64,000 bases of DNA from Asterochloris sp. CNOR1. Taxonomy: Eukaryota > Chlorophyta > Trebouxiophyceae > Trebouxiales > Trebouxiaceae. The first letter of the stretch is position 1. Every line of letters begins with the position of its first letter. Positions 10,300 through 23,500 of this stretch are shown here, piece after piece. Below the pieces are notes generated by a model. That model had not been told where the DNA came from, made no database searches, and saw only the letters and a list, made by a program, of their open reading frames with translations. The DNA is taken from positions 2,542,001 through 2,606,000 of the forward strand of contig OZ017747.1 of assembly GCA_963969365.1 (NCBI GenBank), given 5' to 3'. Both the position numbers and the translations under genes were made by a program.

Positions 10300-13200
10300 A
10301 TGGCAGAAACCTCAGAGGCCAAGTGCGGCGAAGTGGTGTTTGCAGGAGGCACTGATTGGGAGAAGGTGTGGCTAGCCCTCCTGCTGCAACAGGCTGCGGC
10401 AGTAGGATCAATTTGACCATGAACAGAGCAGAAGCTGTTGTGTGGTGTCAAGCGCCTGCTTCAGAACAAATCTCCTCCACTCTGTCATTGTCGCTGTGTC
10501 TATTGGCTTGCAGATTGGCAAGGCTGCAGGTGGTGGGAAGAAGCAGTCAGACAAGGAGAAGGCGGTGAGCCGCTTCAGCTGCCATTGCAGTGGTACCAGG
10601 CCTTTTGCAGACAGCGTCTGAGTCTCAGCCCCAGTGCCTGCCTGATACTCTGCCTGCCTGCAGTGCGCACATAGTCCCTGCAGTCTTGGGGCCTCTGTCT
10701 GCCTGCGTCCTCAGCACGCCTATGCCATGAGAGCCAGCATGCCACGCTGGTGCTGCAGGATGAAGCCAGGCGGAAGGAGTCCTATCCTGACCAGCTTGCG
10801 CCTGTTCGGCTGAAGAGTCTCATTGTGAGCTTGTTCTTGGCCTGCAATGTTTGGGTCTGCTTCCTGGCTGCCTGAGCTCAAGGTTGGCCATGACCATCAG
10901 CCTGAAGGCATGCTGTGCAGGGGATCAATGTCGTCTTTGTGGCTGCTGGCTCTGCAGCATGCCACAGCATCATTGGAGACGTGGAGGGGCGGTGCTACGC
11001 TTGGGGGAGGAACAATGTAAGGCTGCAGCACAGCACCTGGTCCCCAAGTGCCCAAGCCTCGCTGGGCCCGCAATGTCCTGCAGCAAAGTGTTCACCACAT
11101 CTTGCACCCTGTCCTGTCGTTCCATGCTGCAATTGGTGGTCCTTCCTCCCTGCCACCCCTCTTCCTGAGCCAGGCATTAAGACTTCAGCAATGTAGTTAT
11201 GCACAAGGGTGCTGCTGATGTGCTGCACACGGTGCAGCACCAGTGGAATACCCCTGAGCTGGTCTGAAGCATGCCCCAAGCATCTGATCATGTGTCCTGC
11301 CAGAATGCTGCAGAAGGGGCAGCTGGGCCATGGAGACCAGCTGCACAGGAATGTCCCAACCATCGTGGAGAAATTGAAGGACATGCACATTGTGGGAGGT
11401 AGGCTCAGCCATCACTTTGAGGGCCCAAAGAGTGCTTTTGCGGTGTCTAATGTGAGGCCTCTGTCGGCCCAGTGTATAGAGTGTTAGTGACTGGTGTTCG
11501 GGCACGTGCTTTGCACAGCGGGCGCTATCAGCGAGGACTGTTCCTGTGCATGCAGCTTCAGGCGGCAAGCACCATTCGGTGGTCGTGACCCAGGACGGGC
11601 GGTCCCTGGCCTTCGGCTCTAATCTGATGGGGCAGTGTGGCAATGGAGTCTTGAAGAGCAAGGACAAGGTGGAAGGTGAACAAGCTGCCTTCTGCCAGCT
11701 GGTTCGGGCTGTATGCACTCAGCCCTGTTCGAACATTGGCTGGGCACCAACATGTCTGCCTCCCAGCTGTTGCTGATCCCCTTCATCTGGCACCGCTCAA
11801 GTGCTGGCTGCCAGCTGTTGGCCACATCAGTGGGCATCACTGCTGGCAGTCAATGCTCTCCTTGCAAGCGCCCTGTTACATACGTGCAGAACTGCCCACC
11901 CCACTTTCTTGGCTGGCGCACCACAGCCTTATCCTCTGCTGATAGTCAGTCACGTCCGCTCTGTGCTGCAGAGCTGCTGCTCCACCCAGAGGAGGCCAAG
12001 GTCACAGGCTGCACCCAGGCAGCCTGTGGGGCCGAGTTCACCATGTGGGTGTGCAGCGGGAAGCTATATTCAGCTGGCAACCCGCAGTATGGAGTGCTGG
12101 GCCACGGCACAGACCATGAGTACAATGCAAAGGACTGTAAGTAGGGTTTCCAGGGGATGGATTCACTTGCCCTGCTTCGCCTGCTGTCTGCATTGCCTGT
12201 CATCAGACCCTACATGCCTTGCCCTGTGAATGGGCAGGCCTGCTGCCAGGTGTGTCCCTTCAGGCAATAGTTGCACTGCCTTGGTGGGTGCAGGCCTGCA
12301 CAGGGAGTGTCATGCTGTCCAGAGTGGTAAGGAATGCACTGCTTCAGCCGCTGGCTGCCTGTCCTGGTCGAGGCATGACCCTGTGGTCTATCTTGATGCC
12401 AGGAGCATCACGCGGCTGCCTCTCTTCAGGTGCTGCCTGCCCTGCCCTGTCAGGGCTGTGGCCTGCAGTGGACAGCATCGTGCGCTTCAAGCCGCCTCTA
12501 CCTGCACACCTGCAGCCTCCGTGAAGCTCATGTACTCGCCCCAGCCCACGCCCAAGCGCATTGCTGCCTTTGGGGACCGCAAGGTGGAGCGGGTGGCCTG
12601 CGGGCATCAGCACACCCTGGCCATTACAGACGATGGGGCGGGCTTTACATGGGGTGAGGGCAGCCATTGTGCAAGAATCAGACCATCTTATGGAGCAGAC
12701 CAGCAGCTCTCTTTTGCTGGTGTCTCTACCACCATGCTGGCGCCTGCAACCCTGTCGCAGTGGCCTCTCCAGTCCTGCCCCCCAGTCGCCTGTGGCATTC
12801 TGTATGTGGTCACTTCAGCTTTTGCATGATGCGTTGTCTGCAGCACAAGGCACTGCTGCAGCACTGATGCTGCCTGCTGCCACTGTGCAGGCATCTCTCT
12901 CATGCATTGCTGCCCTGCAGGCCGCAAATCACAAAGATACGCGATGACATAGCGCCATCACGACACTACTCTCCCTTGACAATACACAGGCAGAGCCACT
13001 GCTCCTACCAGCCACAGACACAGCAAGCAACTTCCTCAACTTGCTTGGTGCCCTGCAGGCAATGGTGGCTACGGTCGCCTGGGACACAAGGTGCAGCAGG
13101 ACGAGTTCAAGCCTCGCCAGCTGGAAGCATTCACCGGCAGGAATGCCACCTGTCCTGAGATTGTGAGTGCCCCACCCGCTGATAATGAAGCATGGTGCTG

Positions 13201-15246
13201 CATTGCTGTCCAGTCAGGTCTTTCTAAGCCTTCACTCGCAGGGTTGTTCCGAGCCCTCAAAATGTGCATGACCTGTCTGCTGTCACAGTACTGCCCATGG
13301 CACACCCTGCACAATGGGCGCTGTGGACTCCTGGAGTGCATGCAGGCGGCGGCCACTCATCCGGCCACGGTGAGTGCGCTGCACACTTGTGCCTGCACAC
13401 CACAGATGCTGAGCCCTTTTGGTCTGTGTGCAGGCAGCCTGCACACAGGCAGCCAGCTTCTGCATGCATGCAAGGGAGCTGGGCGGGCAGTCCTACTTAT
13501 GGGGAAAGGTCAAAGTGTCAGGTGGATTGCCATGGCACTTGCGCCTCTCATACAGTTACCTCAAAGCCAGTTAGTAAAAGTTATGGCGTATGCCTGCATG
13601 CCTATATGCTTCCCAAGTGAACAGGTCTACTATTCAAAGCACTGTGCCCAGCTGCTATCCTGATTGTTCTGCTGCAGGGGACAACATCATGTACCCTAAG
13701 CCGCTGATGGTGAGCGCTGGTGTCGGTGCTGCTTCCCTTGCTCGCTTGCTGTGCTAGCTGTGTGCCCATGACTGTCATGCTCCTGCTGCAGGACTTGAGC
13801 GGCTGGAAGGTTCATCACGCCTCAGCTGGGGCTACGCACTTTGCCGTTGCAGCAGACAACAGCTGCATCACCTGGTGAGCATTGCAACATGCATTGCAGT
13901 AGCGACTGCCCAGCTCCGCTCCTCGGTGCTAGGCTGGGGTGACAGGTGTGTGCAAACCTCTGCCCGCAAGTTTCAAATACGTGTCTGATGTGTGCATGTG
14001 AGCCTCTCCTTCATAGCTTTCTGTGCTGGCCTGTGTTGCGCATACAGCCCTCTGCCGCGCAGTCTCACATGAGCTTCTCAACGCCCACACTGCTTTATGC
14101 AAGGCTACTTGTGGATGCAAGGCGCTGCTGCTTGAGTGCCGTGTGCAGCAATGGCAAAGGGTGGTGTGCATGCATCCCTCTGCCTTTCTGTGTCTCTTGA
14201 TCGCAGGCCTGGCACAAGGGTTGCGTGCATCCAAGCCTCTCCCTTCCCACCTCAGAGGCCTGTGTCGGATCTGCATGAGCAAGTCGCTTTCTTCCACATT
14301 GCAGGGGGCATGCGCAGAATGGAGAGCTGGCCTATGGCAAGACTGGCAAAAAGTCATCTGCCAACCCAGACACGGTGAAGGCGCTGGAGGGTGCTGAGTG
14401 CTACCAGACGGCCTGCGGCATCGGGCACACTCTGTTCCTCATGAAAACAGGCTCCACAGTGGTGAGCAGATGGGCGTGTCAGTGCACCTATTGTCGCATG
14501 TTCAGGCGTTCATTTGGCAATGCAGCAATCGCCTGTCCACCTTGACATGAGGTTGTCAGGCATGCCCACTGAGAGGAAAGTGCATGTTTGCGTGTCCGGC
14601 AGCACTAATTTGACAGACCCAGAGCCCGCGCTTGTTGTGTTCCTCAGATCAGAAAGCTTGTAGCAGGAAAGGATGCGATTGGCGTCAATCTCACCTCACA
14701 TAAGTGTTGATTATGCAGGTTGAGAAGCTGGGAATATTTGAGCCTGAGGTGGCTGCCGAGGAGGCAGAGGCCGAGGAGGAAGAAGAGGAGGAGCCAGCTC
14801 CTATGGGTGCGAGCTGCTCCGGGGCAATTGTGTGTTGCTGTGCCGAAAGAAGCTGCTGCAGCCTGGAATATGCTGCTTCCCTGCTGCCTGTTGCGGAATG
14901 AAGCAGCAGGCTGGCATACTGCTGCAGCATATGTTCACATGAGTGGGAGGGTTTGAAGGCCAGGGCGCTAATTGACTGTGGTCCGCTGCCTGTGGATCTT
15001 GCTTGTCAACGAGAAAGTTCACATGAGAGGCTGGACACACTCTGATTATGGCACTCTGTTTGATGCAGAGAAGGCAAGGGCTGCCCCAAAGGGCAAAGGT
15101 GGGTCATGCTTTGAGCTCATCTGCAATGCAGTTGAAACTGCCAGATTGCGCTGAGGGAATGCTGCCCTGCAGGCAAAGCGGCTGCGGTAAAGCGGAAAGC
15201 AGCTGAGCCTGCAAGCAAGGCAAAACACACAAGAAGCAAAAAGTGA
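10300..15246 (+). CDS. RCC2: RCC2 (TD-60)-like protein, RCC1-repeat beta-propeller
   Basis: Sixteen exons join in frame to about 480 residues: 10300-10365, 10514-10564, 10759-10824, 10921-11016, 11314-11398, 11556-11675, 11972-12136, 12516-12653, 13059-13162, 13434-13521, 13678-13709, 13792-13874, 14305-14461, 14719-14806, 15069-15098 and 15173-15246. RCC1-type repeats are plain: AAGSAACHSIIGD, KGQLGHGDQLHRNVP, SGGKHHSVVVTQDGR, ACGAEFTMWVCSGKLY, ACGHQHTLAITDDG, NGGYGRLGHKVQQDE, DNIMYPKPLMDLSGW and ACGIGHTLFLMKTG. The last parts follow the plant RCC2 pattern. RCC2 is a nuclear/centromeric regulator of Rac1/RalA and mitosis in animals; algal function is inferred. The C-terminus has a run of acidic residues (14757-14795) and a Lys/Arg-rich end that could be a nuclear localisation signal. 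All 15 introns are GT-AG. A TGTAA motif at 15410, 164 nt after the stop, could be its poly(A) signal. Confidence 0.92.
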
Positions 15247-15296
15247 AGCCAGATCGTTGGAATTCATGAGTGACTTTTGTTCAACGCTAGCCAGGC

Positions 15297-18200
15297 TCAT
15301 GTTGCATCTGCCAGTGTGGCCAGCTCCAAGAAGCGCACATAGAATTGGATGGCCTGCAGGTAGCCCTTGACCTGCAGGGCAGACCACTAGCAGTTGGACG
15401 AAGTGCTGCTGTAACCAGCAGCGCAGCGTCCGCAGCCCACCTCAATGCGCTCATCAATGCCATGGACTCTGCTGATATCCTTCTGCTTCAGACTGGCTTT
15501 GAGTGCATTGAAGCGGTAGACATGCGTGCCGCCTGCTGTGATGTCAGGGTAGTGCCTGGAGTCTGTGGCCCCAACGAGCAGGAAAGGCACCACCACCAGA
15601 CCCTGCAACATCAAGTCTGCAGCTGCTCACTACTAAATCGTGGTAGTTGCCTTGTTGAATGCTGGGGACAGCACCCATTCTGCGAGCCACTGCACAGACA
15701 ACTGCAGGCTGGTTGGGGTCATTGCACATTCCGGCGCTACTGACCTGCTCGTCCTGCATAGTTTCCTGGAGAGCACGCTCCACTAATTTAAATCTGCGGG
15801 AAGTACAGCTTGACACAGCTGATGCAGCTGTGGCAGGCTCATCGCTGGAAGGTCTCAGTTTGGCATGCTCCATGTCTGCGCCCAAACGCTGCTGCAGGTA
15901 CTGGTAGGCATACTCGCCTGGGATATCTGCAGCATGAGGCACTCACTCTGTGCATCACTGTTGAGAGCTATGGCTAGATGCATCTGTGATTCATGTCATG
16001 GCAGGCTGTTCAGCCTTAGCCTTGGGCAACTGCCCATGTCCCCAAAGATGCCCTTGGCCTGGTGCTGTCCTGGAGGGCGCAACTGTGGATGCTCTGGCAG
16101 GCATGTCATGCCAGCATTTGCAGACACGCAGCCTCTGTGATGGACACCAACACACCGCTCTGGCAGGCGGGCAGAGGGCTGCATCAGGAGCGCGCTGCAC
16201 ACTCACGGCCAGGGAGAAGGCGGAAGTTGAAGCCAACCTTGCCGCTGTTGGGGAGCACATTGTCTGCAGTGTGGGCATGCAGGTAGGTCACGGCGGCTGT
16301 GGTGCGCACCAGCGCAGCGGTGTCAGGACCTTTCCTTGCAAGGACATGAGCCAGCAAGGCGGGCCTGCAGACAAGTGGCAGCGTCTGGCACCTTCAGGAG
16401 CAGGGGTGGGTAGGGCAGCCGCCAGGGTAAGCCTGCATGCTCACCAGCGCTGTGCCAGACCCAGCAGCCACCGCAGCACAGGTATGGAGCAAGTTGGGGT
16501 CACTGCGCGAATGAATGCTGGCATGGGATCCGTCATCATGATTTGTGGCGGCTGCGACTCCACAGCATGCATGAGCTTGGCCAGACGGGCAGGCACCTGC
16601 ATGCATGCACTGCCGTTGTCAGGCCTAGAGCCTAGGGCATCCATGCAGGCTGCTGGCAGTTGTACAGTGGCCTGGCTGCTTGCCAGGAGTGCCTGGCTGC
16701 ACAAACACGAGTCTGCTGATGATCATGAAGTCCTGCAGATGAGTGCCCCACCATCTGTTCAGTGCTTGCGGTGATGTGGTTTTCTTCAGAGAGCTACAGG
16801 GGATCATGAGAGTGCACAACGTACCTGCAAGCCCTTCCCTTTTTTGTCGATAGGGGGCATGCTGGAGTGGCCCCCTCTCCCAGCCATCTCCACAGTCACG
16901 CTTTCATAGCCCTGCAGCGCAGTCAAAAGGCGGGCGCTGTGGTCATCTAATTGAGTGGCGGGGCTCAGTGAGAGGGTCCTGAGGATGTGATGGCTGAGCA
17001 GCTGGCCAGCGCAGCACCCTGCACCCCCCCCCTCTGTGATGATCTGTGGCATAGGGCAGGAGACACAGCATGCAAGATGTCCTGGGTACACTGCAGGGAA
17101 TCAGCTCCACACTGGCTGGGGCTCTTCACGGACAGCAAGGTCGTTGCGCCCGCACAACAAGCCACAGTCGTGCGTTTTTGCAGCTGGGCTGGCAGCAACA
17201 GAAACACAAAAGGGGAAGTCGCCACGAAGTTGGCCTGCAGATGGGGAGCCAGGCTAGCCACCCGTCCGCCCCTGTCAGCCGCCCCCCGCCAGCGCAGTGG
17301 CCACAGGCTGACCATTTGGTCAGATGTATGTGTGCAGCCGCCTTGGCAGTGGTGACTGCATCCACAGCAGACCTACACAGGACCGGGGCCTAGGGCCTGG
17401 CCTTAAACTTCTCAGATGTTCTCATTAGTGCCATGTTGGCATTTGGGAGTGAGGGCCCTTACTGTTCACAGATACACGCCAGCCAGCACGCAAGCAGCAT
17501 GTAAATCCCTGCACCTGCTTTCACAGCCGTTGCCGCCAGCGCATTGCAGGCAGTTGTGCATGACGGCAGAGTGTCAACAGCCAAGCACGTGCTAGTGTTC
17601 AGACAGCATGCAAGCCCCTGTAATCACCTTCTCAGCTGTTCCCACTAGCGCAATCTTGGCATTTGTGAGTGGAGACAGGCCGTCGATAGCAACCAGGCCT
17701 CCCTCATCCAGCAGGATGTCCAGGCGCACCCCACGCGACTTTAAGAGCTGTGAAATCTTGGCAGCGCCTTGATCGCCGCCCACCTCCTCATCGTGCCCAA
17801 AGGCCAGGTGTACTGTGCGTTCTGGCTGAAACCTGCAGCCGGGGCATGCAGGCTCGGGCTCTGTGTTCAACAAAGGATGGTTGCACTAGGAGGGCAGCTC
17901 CTGCTTGAATCAGGTCTGTGTCAAGCCAGGGCATGCAGCTCACTTAGAGCTGATGGAGTCAGGGGGTCCCTGCAATGGCCTGCTCTAGACAACAGCTACA
18001 TGCTGCACAGGCTTGCCAGCAGCAGGAGGTTGCATGCTGACAAGCAGATGTTGCTGGTTGTGGTCAAGAGCACCTACCCAGCTTTGCGCCACCCCTGCAG
18101 GCAGAGGTGCGCACTGACATCTCTGGGTGCAGCAGGGGTTGGGCAGCCATCATGCGCAGCTGCCACCAGAGAGACCAGCCTGCCCTGCATCATCAGCACA

Positions 18201-19294
18201 AGGGAAGTGCAGACGGGGCTGGGCGGCCACCCTGACTAGCTGCAGAACTCCGGGCACGAAACTCACCCGCGGCCCAGGAGCTCACTGACTGCCTCCAGTG
18301 TGGCTGTCACAACGAACTTGATGTCCATTGCTCCGCGGCCCCAGACGTACCTGCATGCATCGAACATGCTCAAAGGTCTCATGTGAACACACAGCATGAT
18401 GCGTGCGAGGGGCTGCCTGGGGCCAATGCCTGCAAATTGCTGCGCAGGTCCATCAGAAGGCTGTGTCTGTGTCAGGGCAAGGCTGCATCTAGAGGGCCTG
18501 ATGGCCAGGCTTGTGGCAGCCCTCCTGACAGCAGCCAAGCACAATGCATGCCAACTGCAGATGTTCATCTGGGGCCTCACCCCTCATCAATCTCTCCCCC
18601 AAAGGGTGGGTGGCTCCAGGGGCTGCCTGGGCTGTCGTCTGCAGGCACCACATCCAAGTGCGCAACCAGCAGCACAGGGTCCAGCTGAGGCTGCGTGCCC
18701 CGCCAGGTGTATAGCAGGCTCAGGTCATTTATCTGCAGGAGGGGCCTTGACTGTGAGCAGGCCGGCCAACCAAGCAATATGTGCAGGGCGTCGGTGCGTA
18801 ACCAGCCATGCTGGCAGGTGGCTCAGCTTGCCCCTCACAGCTTGAGGTGCAAGGTTGTGTGTGAGTAGCAACAAGGTCTTGCTGCAGTTGTGAAACCAGC
18901 TGGGTCCACCAACAGGCACCTTCTCAGCCTTAAGCTGCTTGTAGACACTGGGATAGGAACTTTGTAGGAATTTGTGTGCTTTGGTGAACTGCTTGGCATC
19001 CAGAGCATGACTTGCAGTGTCTGGGTTGCTGACAGTCTTGAATTGGATGAACTGCGACAGGCGCTCAGGAGCCCCATGAGATCTATTGAGGGACACTGCA
19101 GAAGCGCGATAATATGTTGAGGGACATTGGAGGGGGCATGTCAGTGCAAAATGCTGTCCTGTGCCGGCCAGATCACCCTGAACTGGCTGAAATTGTCTAC
19201 TCGCCCACTTTGCTCGATCTGGCTCAACTCTGGCCAGCAACTTGAACACGACCCCAGCAGCTATGCACAGTGCCACCTTCGTGAGGTTCGACAT
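15297..19294 (-). CDS. M20 metallopeptidase, PM20D1 / carboxypeptidase S type, with N-terminal membrane anchor
   Basis: Eleven exons (19294-19177, 19095-18920, 18732-18581, 18350-18267, 17832-17628, 16911-16825, 16596-16445, 16364-16207, 15917-15745, 15602-15441, 15353-15297) give about 507 residues, matching PM20D1 in length. Residues 4-20 are a hydrophobic signal/anchor. Zinc and catalytic positions are in place: H123 in LLVAHLDVVP, bridging D158 in WGRGAMDIK, the general base pair E192-E193 in FGHDEEVGG, D219 in ILLDEGG and H482 in SRVHGIDE. The lid domain contains GRGGHSSMPP and DNVLPNSGKVGFNF. Family members hydrolyse peptides or N-acyl amino acids in secretory or vacuolar compartments; the substrate here is unknown. 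The first intron (19096-19176) is 81 bp, a multiple of three with no stop, so its retention would keep frame. The gene ends 50 bp from the RCC2 stop on the opposite strand. Confidence 0.9.
17404..17552. repeat. Two degenerate copies of M20 peptidase exon 5 3' edge within the following intron
   Basis: The parent segment at about 17597-17682 covers the 3' end of exon 5 and its donor. A close copy lies at 17408-17457, sharing CTTCTCAG, TGTTC, CACTAG/CATTAG and TTGGCATTTG with the parent. A second copy at 17485-17552 shares CAGCATG, the CACCT donor and CAGC.GTT.CC...AGCGCA. Both lie in intron 16912-17627. Confidence 0.7.
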
Positions 19295-19373
19295 TGATCT
19301 GAGATGCCCCAATCAAATCGACTAAAAGGACTATGCATTTGACTGCTTTGACTCAGGAATGCAGGCTGTTCAA

Positions 19374-20404
19374 TCAAGCTACTACCACCCTGGTAGCGGT
19401 GTGTTTAATCTCCGGAGTGGTGTCATTACGGATGTGCCGCGTCCATTGTGGCTCCCTGCTATAGGTGGCCTCCCAGGCTGCCAGGGGCTGTCCGCCCAGC
19501 ATGTGGGCCATCTTCTTGTAGCCTGTGCGGCGGTGGCCCCATGCATCCCCAGGCTGCCATCCCAGCTTGTGGTCTGGCATGTGGCTGTACCGCTCGACCT
19601 GCATTAAATCAGCAGCTGTCACTAAGCTCTCAAAAAAATGCCCAACCTGACAGCAGAGCTGCTCACAGTCTCACAAAGCCAGGCACCACAAGGACGTAAT
19701 TCAGCTGTTGGCTCAGCCGTTCGTTGAAAATGATGGGGCTTGTCAGACATCAGTCACGCAGCAGCCAGAGCGACAGGCCACCCCGATCACCTGCTCCAAC
19801 CAGTCTGCGAGCTGCACCACGATGATATCCCTGAACTGCTGGTCAGTCAAGAGGATCCTGTGGCCCCCATGCTGCTTGTGGGCCACCACAGAGTGCTGGC
19901 CCGCGGGGGCGTCCAGGGTGGCATCTAGCGAGGCCAGATTCATGATGCAGAAGGTGTGCACTGTGGCCTCTGCGCGCTCCCCAATGATAGCGCGGATCTC
20001 TGGCCTCCTGTCAAAGGAGACGGAGTAGTCCTGCAAGTGCAAAGCATCTCAGAGCCTGGGATATCCTCGAGGGGGACATTTTGAGTGAGGTGGCGCTTGA
20101 AATTGCAAAGGCAGCTGGAGCTGGAGAGCCATCTGCACTATGACCTGGAAGAGTTCTGTGCCATAGATGCTGTGAAACAGGCCTGCCAGGCTGACTGCTT
20201 CTGGCTCGCCCCAGCTCTCCAGCACGCGCTGCACCCCTTGCAGGTGCTCCAGGAACTTGACCCCTGCAGCATAGTGTCAACATGGTGGGTACTTTCCAGC
20301 CTGCCCAGGTCTCCTCATCGCTGCAAGTAGCACAGACCAGTGTCATGATCTGCTGTGTCCGTGCCCTTGGACTTCAGGAATTCTACTGGGTCAGAGGACT
20401 CCAT
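19374..20404 (-). CDS. DUF6817-like (HD-fold-like) protein
   Basis: Four exons (20404-20338, 20263-20145, 20030-19791, 19598-19374) join in frame to about 216 residues. Diagnostic stretches are VKFLEHLQGVQRVLESWG, AVSLAGLFHSIYGTELFQ, IRAIIGERAEATVHTF, FRDIIVVQLADWLEQVERY and WGHRRTGYKKMAHMLG. These resemble a plant and algal protein family of unknown function (DUF6817), in which His/Asp residues (LEHL, LFHSIYGTE, LADWLEQ) are spaced as in small metal-binding helical domains. I infer a soluble enzyme but cannot name the reaction. Its stop lies 79 bp from the M20 peptidase start on the same strand, and its start is 140 bp from the divergent dioxygenase gene. Confidence 0.72.
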
Positions 20405-20544
20405 GAGTTCGGAGCCCAGCTCAGTCCTGTACTGCAACGGCTGTCTCGCCTGCAGACAGATGTCGCGGGAGAGCCTGCAGCTCGTCAGGCAACCTTAAGC
20501 CCCCTTTGAAAGCCACTTTGACTCCATAACGGCAGCACATCGAT
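20405..20544. promoter_or_regulatory. Short divergent promoter region (DUF6817-like gene / dioxygenase)
   Basis: The two start codons lie 140 bp apart on opposite strands, so one compact region must drive both. No specific element was recognised. Confidence 0.4.
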
Positions 20545-23500
20545 ATGGTGGCAGCAAGTCAGCCTGATCATGTCAGGTGAGCGTCATGAGACCCCGAAGG
20601 CAGGCAAATTGTCCTAAGATGTCCCCTCACCCCTGCCATGTGCTCTGCAGAATCTCGGTGCCTGATAAGATCAGACCAGTGCCAAAGCCTGCTGCCTGGA
20701 TCGCAGCAGACATGCAGAAGGCTAGGAGCGAATGGGAGGTTTGCCTGTCCGAGGCTGACGTTGCTGAGGTTGAGGCTGCCCTGGCAGCTGCCATGGCCAC
20801 TGGGAAGGCCATCAATGTGAGCCATACTGCTGTGTAGCTGCAAAGCCATTGAGGAAGCAACATGCATGGATGCTGTGCATGTCGGCCCTTGTGGCGGCCC
20901 TCTCTGCTGCTTTAGCAGGATGTGGGAGCTCTGCCACACATGACTGACTTGACATGGCCTGGCGCAGTTCATCTCTGTGCCAGAACAACTAGAGTGTGCC
21001 TCTTCCTTCCAGCAGAACTTGCTGCAAGCTGGCAAAGATGGATCTGCACGCCTGACCGGCCTATGAGACTCCTCTCCCTGCAGGACCTGACTCAGCATGA
21101 CTTCCCTCTGCCCACGCTGGGGCCCAGGCTGGTCGAGATCCACGAGGAGGTGGTGCATGGGCGTGGCTTCCAGCTCATCAAGGGCCTGCCAGTACAGCGC
21201 TACAGCCCCCAAGAGGTGATGACAATCTACTGGTGAGGCACCCCCCCAATGTGTCTTTGCTTTGGCTGCGCTCTTGACTGCAGGACAGCAAGCAGGGGAT
21301 TAAGAGGTGTGGGTAAAAGCATGTTTCTGCTCGGCTCAGCCAGTACAGGTGTCCCTGCTTGCCATCCGGCTGCCTTAGCTGCTGTTTTAGCTGGAGGCCT
21401 AGTCATGTGCTGGTGTTCTGGGCGGTGCATCGGCCTCATGCACAGCATGCTCACCCTTCCACTGCTGGCATGCGCAGTGACCTGCCTGCAAGCCCTTGGG
21501 TGAGCTGCCCATTGATGAGCCGCCCCTGTGCAGCATGTGCTACATGGCTTGTCCTGTACAGGTGTCTGGGCACCTGGTTTGGCAAGGCGCAGCCCCAGAA
21601 CAAGAAGGCCCACCTGATTGGGCACGTCAGGGTGCGCCTGAGTGACCAAGCTGCACCTGCAAGCCTTGTACATAGCATTGCAATGCATCCATTTGTGCTT
21701 GCCTTGCAGGACGTCCACTCTGGGGACGGCTTGAAGGACCCCGTCAACAGGATTTACTCGTGAGACTAGATGCAGCTGCATGTGCATATAACAGTTACAC
21801 CCTGCTCCCGCCTGGACATGTCTCCCTGAGGCAACACTAAGCTGGTGCTCTGCAGCACCAATGGAGCTGAGCCCTGGCATGTTGACGATGCTGATGTTGT
21901 GGGTGAGCTGTCTTTCCAGCAACTGTGCCCAGTGGCAGTGTCAGCAAAGATGCAGTTGTGGTGTGCGCAAGCCACATGCTTCAAGCCAAGACCAGCTTCT
22001 CTGGAGAACTTCTCTGCCTTTCTCTGCCTGCATGACAGACTGGCCGCGCTTCCAAATTAGCAGCCGGGCCTGTAGGGCTGCTGGACCTGCATCAGGGACA
22101 TGCTGCATGATTGCACGGCCGCAGTGTCTGAGCTCTGGCTGGACAGATGCAGCCCTGCTCATCACATGGCTGCACTACCCACAAGCAGCCCAGCCTGCTG
22201 GGCTGCAGGGCCTGTAAACTGGCAAGCACAGCAGATGTCAGCCAGTGTAGAGATATGCTGGCCTGAGTACATCTCATGGCTCTGTAGGGCTGCTCTGCCT
22301 GCGCACGGCCAGTCAGGGAGGCAAGAGTTGTTGGGCCAGCTCTGCCACTATCCACAATCGCATGTTGGATGACAACCCAGAGCTGCTAAGGCTGCTGTAT
22401 GAGCCATCCTACCTGGACAGGAAGAATGAGGTTCCAGAGGGCAAGCTGCCATGGTTTGTGCTGCCGGTGTTCAACGAGCATCAGGTAGGCTCTCTGGCTT
22501 TCCAGTGCCTGGGTTGGTGGCAAGTATTGCGGGACCTCAGCTGGTTGCTCATATGCTTGGAGTGCCATTCTTGCAGCATCCTTGCTAAAGTCTTTGCTGT
22601 CAGCAGTTGGGCTGCTGATGGCAAGTGCAGCAAGAATTACCTCTGCTGCACATGTTGCAGTGTGCAGCAGACAGTCAGCCTGAAAGGCAGTGCGTCAGCC
22701 TGGAAGGGTGTCATGCCCTCAACAGGCGGCAGGCTGCCCTTCTTCTTGGCTGCCATCACTGCGCCGATCCCATTAGCTTCACCACTGTGCCTGCAGGGCC
22801 ATGTGTGCTGCTTCTACGCAGCGACCTACGTCAAGCTGTGTCAGCGCCATGCTCAGGTGCCCCGCCTTACTGACGAGCAGGAGGCTGCCTTTGCTGAGTT
22901 TGAGCGTCTGGCCAACAGTGATGAGTGTTGTATGCACTACAAGCTGGAGGTGGGGGACATCCAGCTGCTGAACAACCACACTGTGGTGAGCTGGGCCAGC
23001 CGAATACTGTACCTGCCGGCAGCCCAGAGCAGTGCAGTCACTTCAGGCTGTATGCAGGGCAAATTCAAGCTGCCACTCACATGGTGGTGGGCCTGGCCTG
23101 CCAGTGTCTGCTGCCGAAGTGCTGGCTTGCGCTGCCTGCAGCATGCTTGCATGCACAGGTGACGTGCTGCCCTCACCGCATTGCTGTGTGCCTGCAGGTG
23201 CACAACAGATCAGCGTTCACTGACTTTGAGGTGCGGAACTTGCCCTCAGGCTGCTGTCTGTGATTGGCTGAGGTTGGGCTTGATGTGCCAAGGACAAGGC
23301 TGTTGCTCCAGGAGGAAGACCGCAAACGGCACCTGCTCAGGATGTGGCTGGCACCCCAGGATGGCTGGGAGCTGCCAGAGCAGTTTGCCGAGAGGTATCA
23401 CACGGTCACCAAGGGTGAGCTTCAACCTCCAAGAGTATCTTGCATGCAAGATTGCCAGCTTGGCGGAGCCTTGGTGACCTGCAGGTGACCGTGGAGGGAT

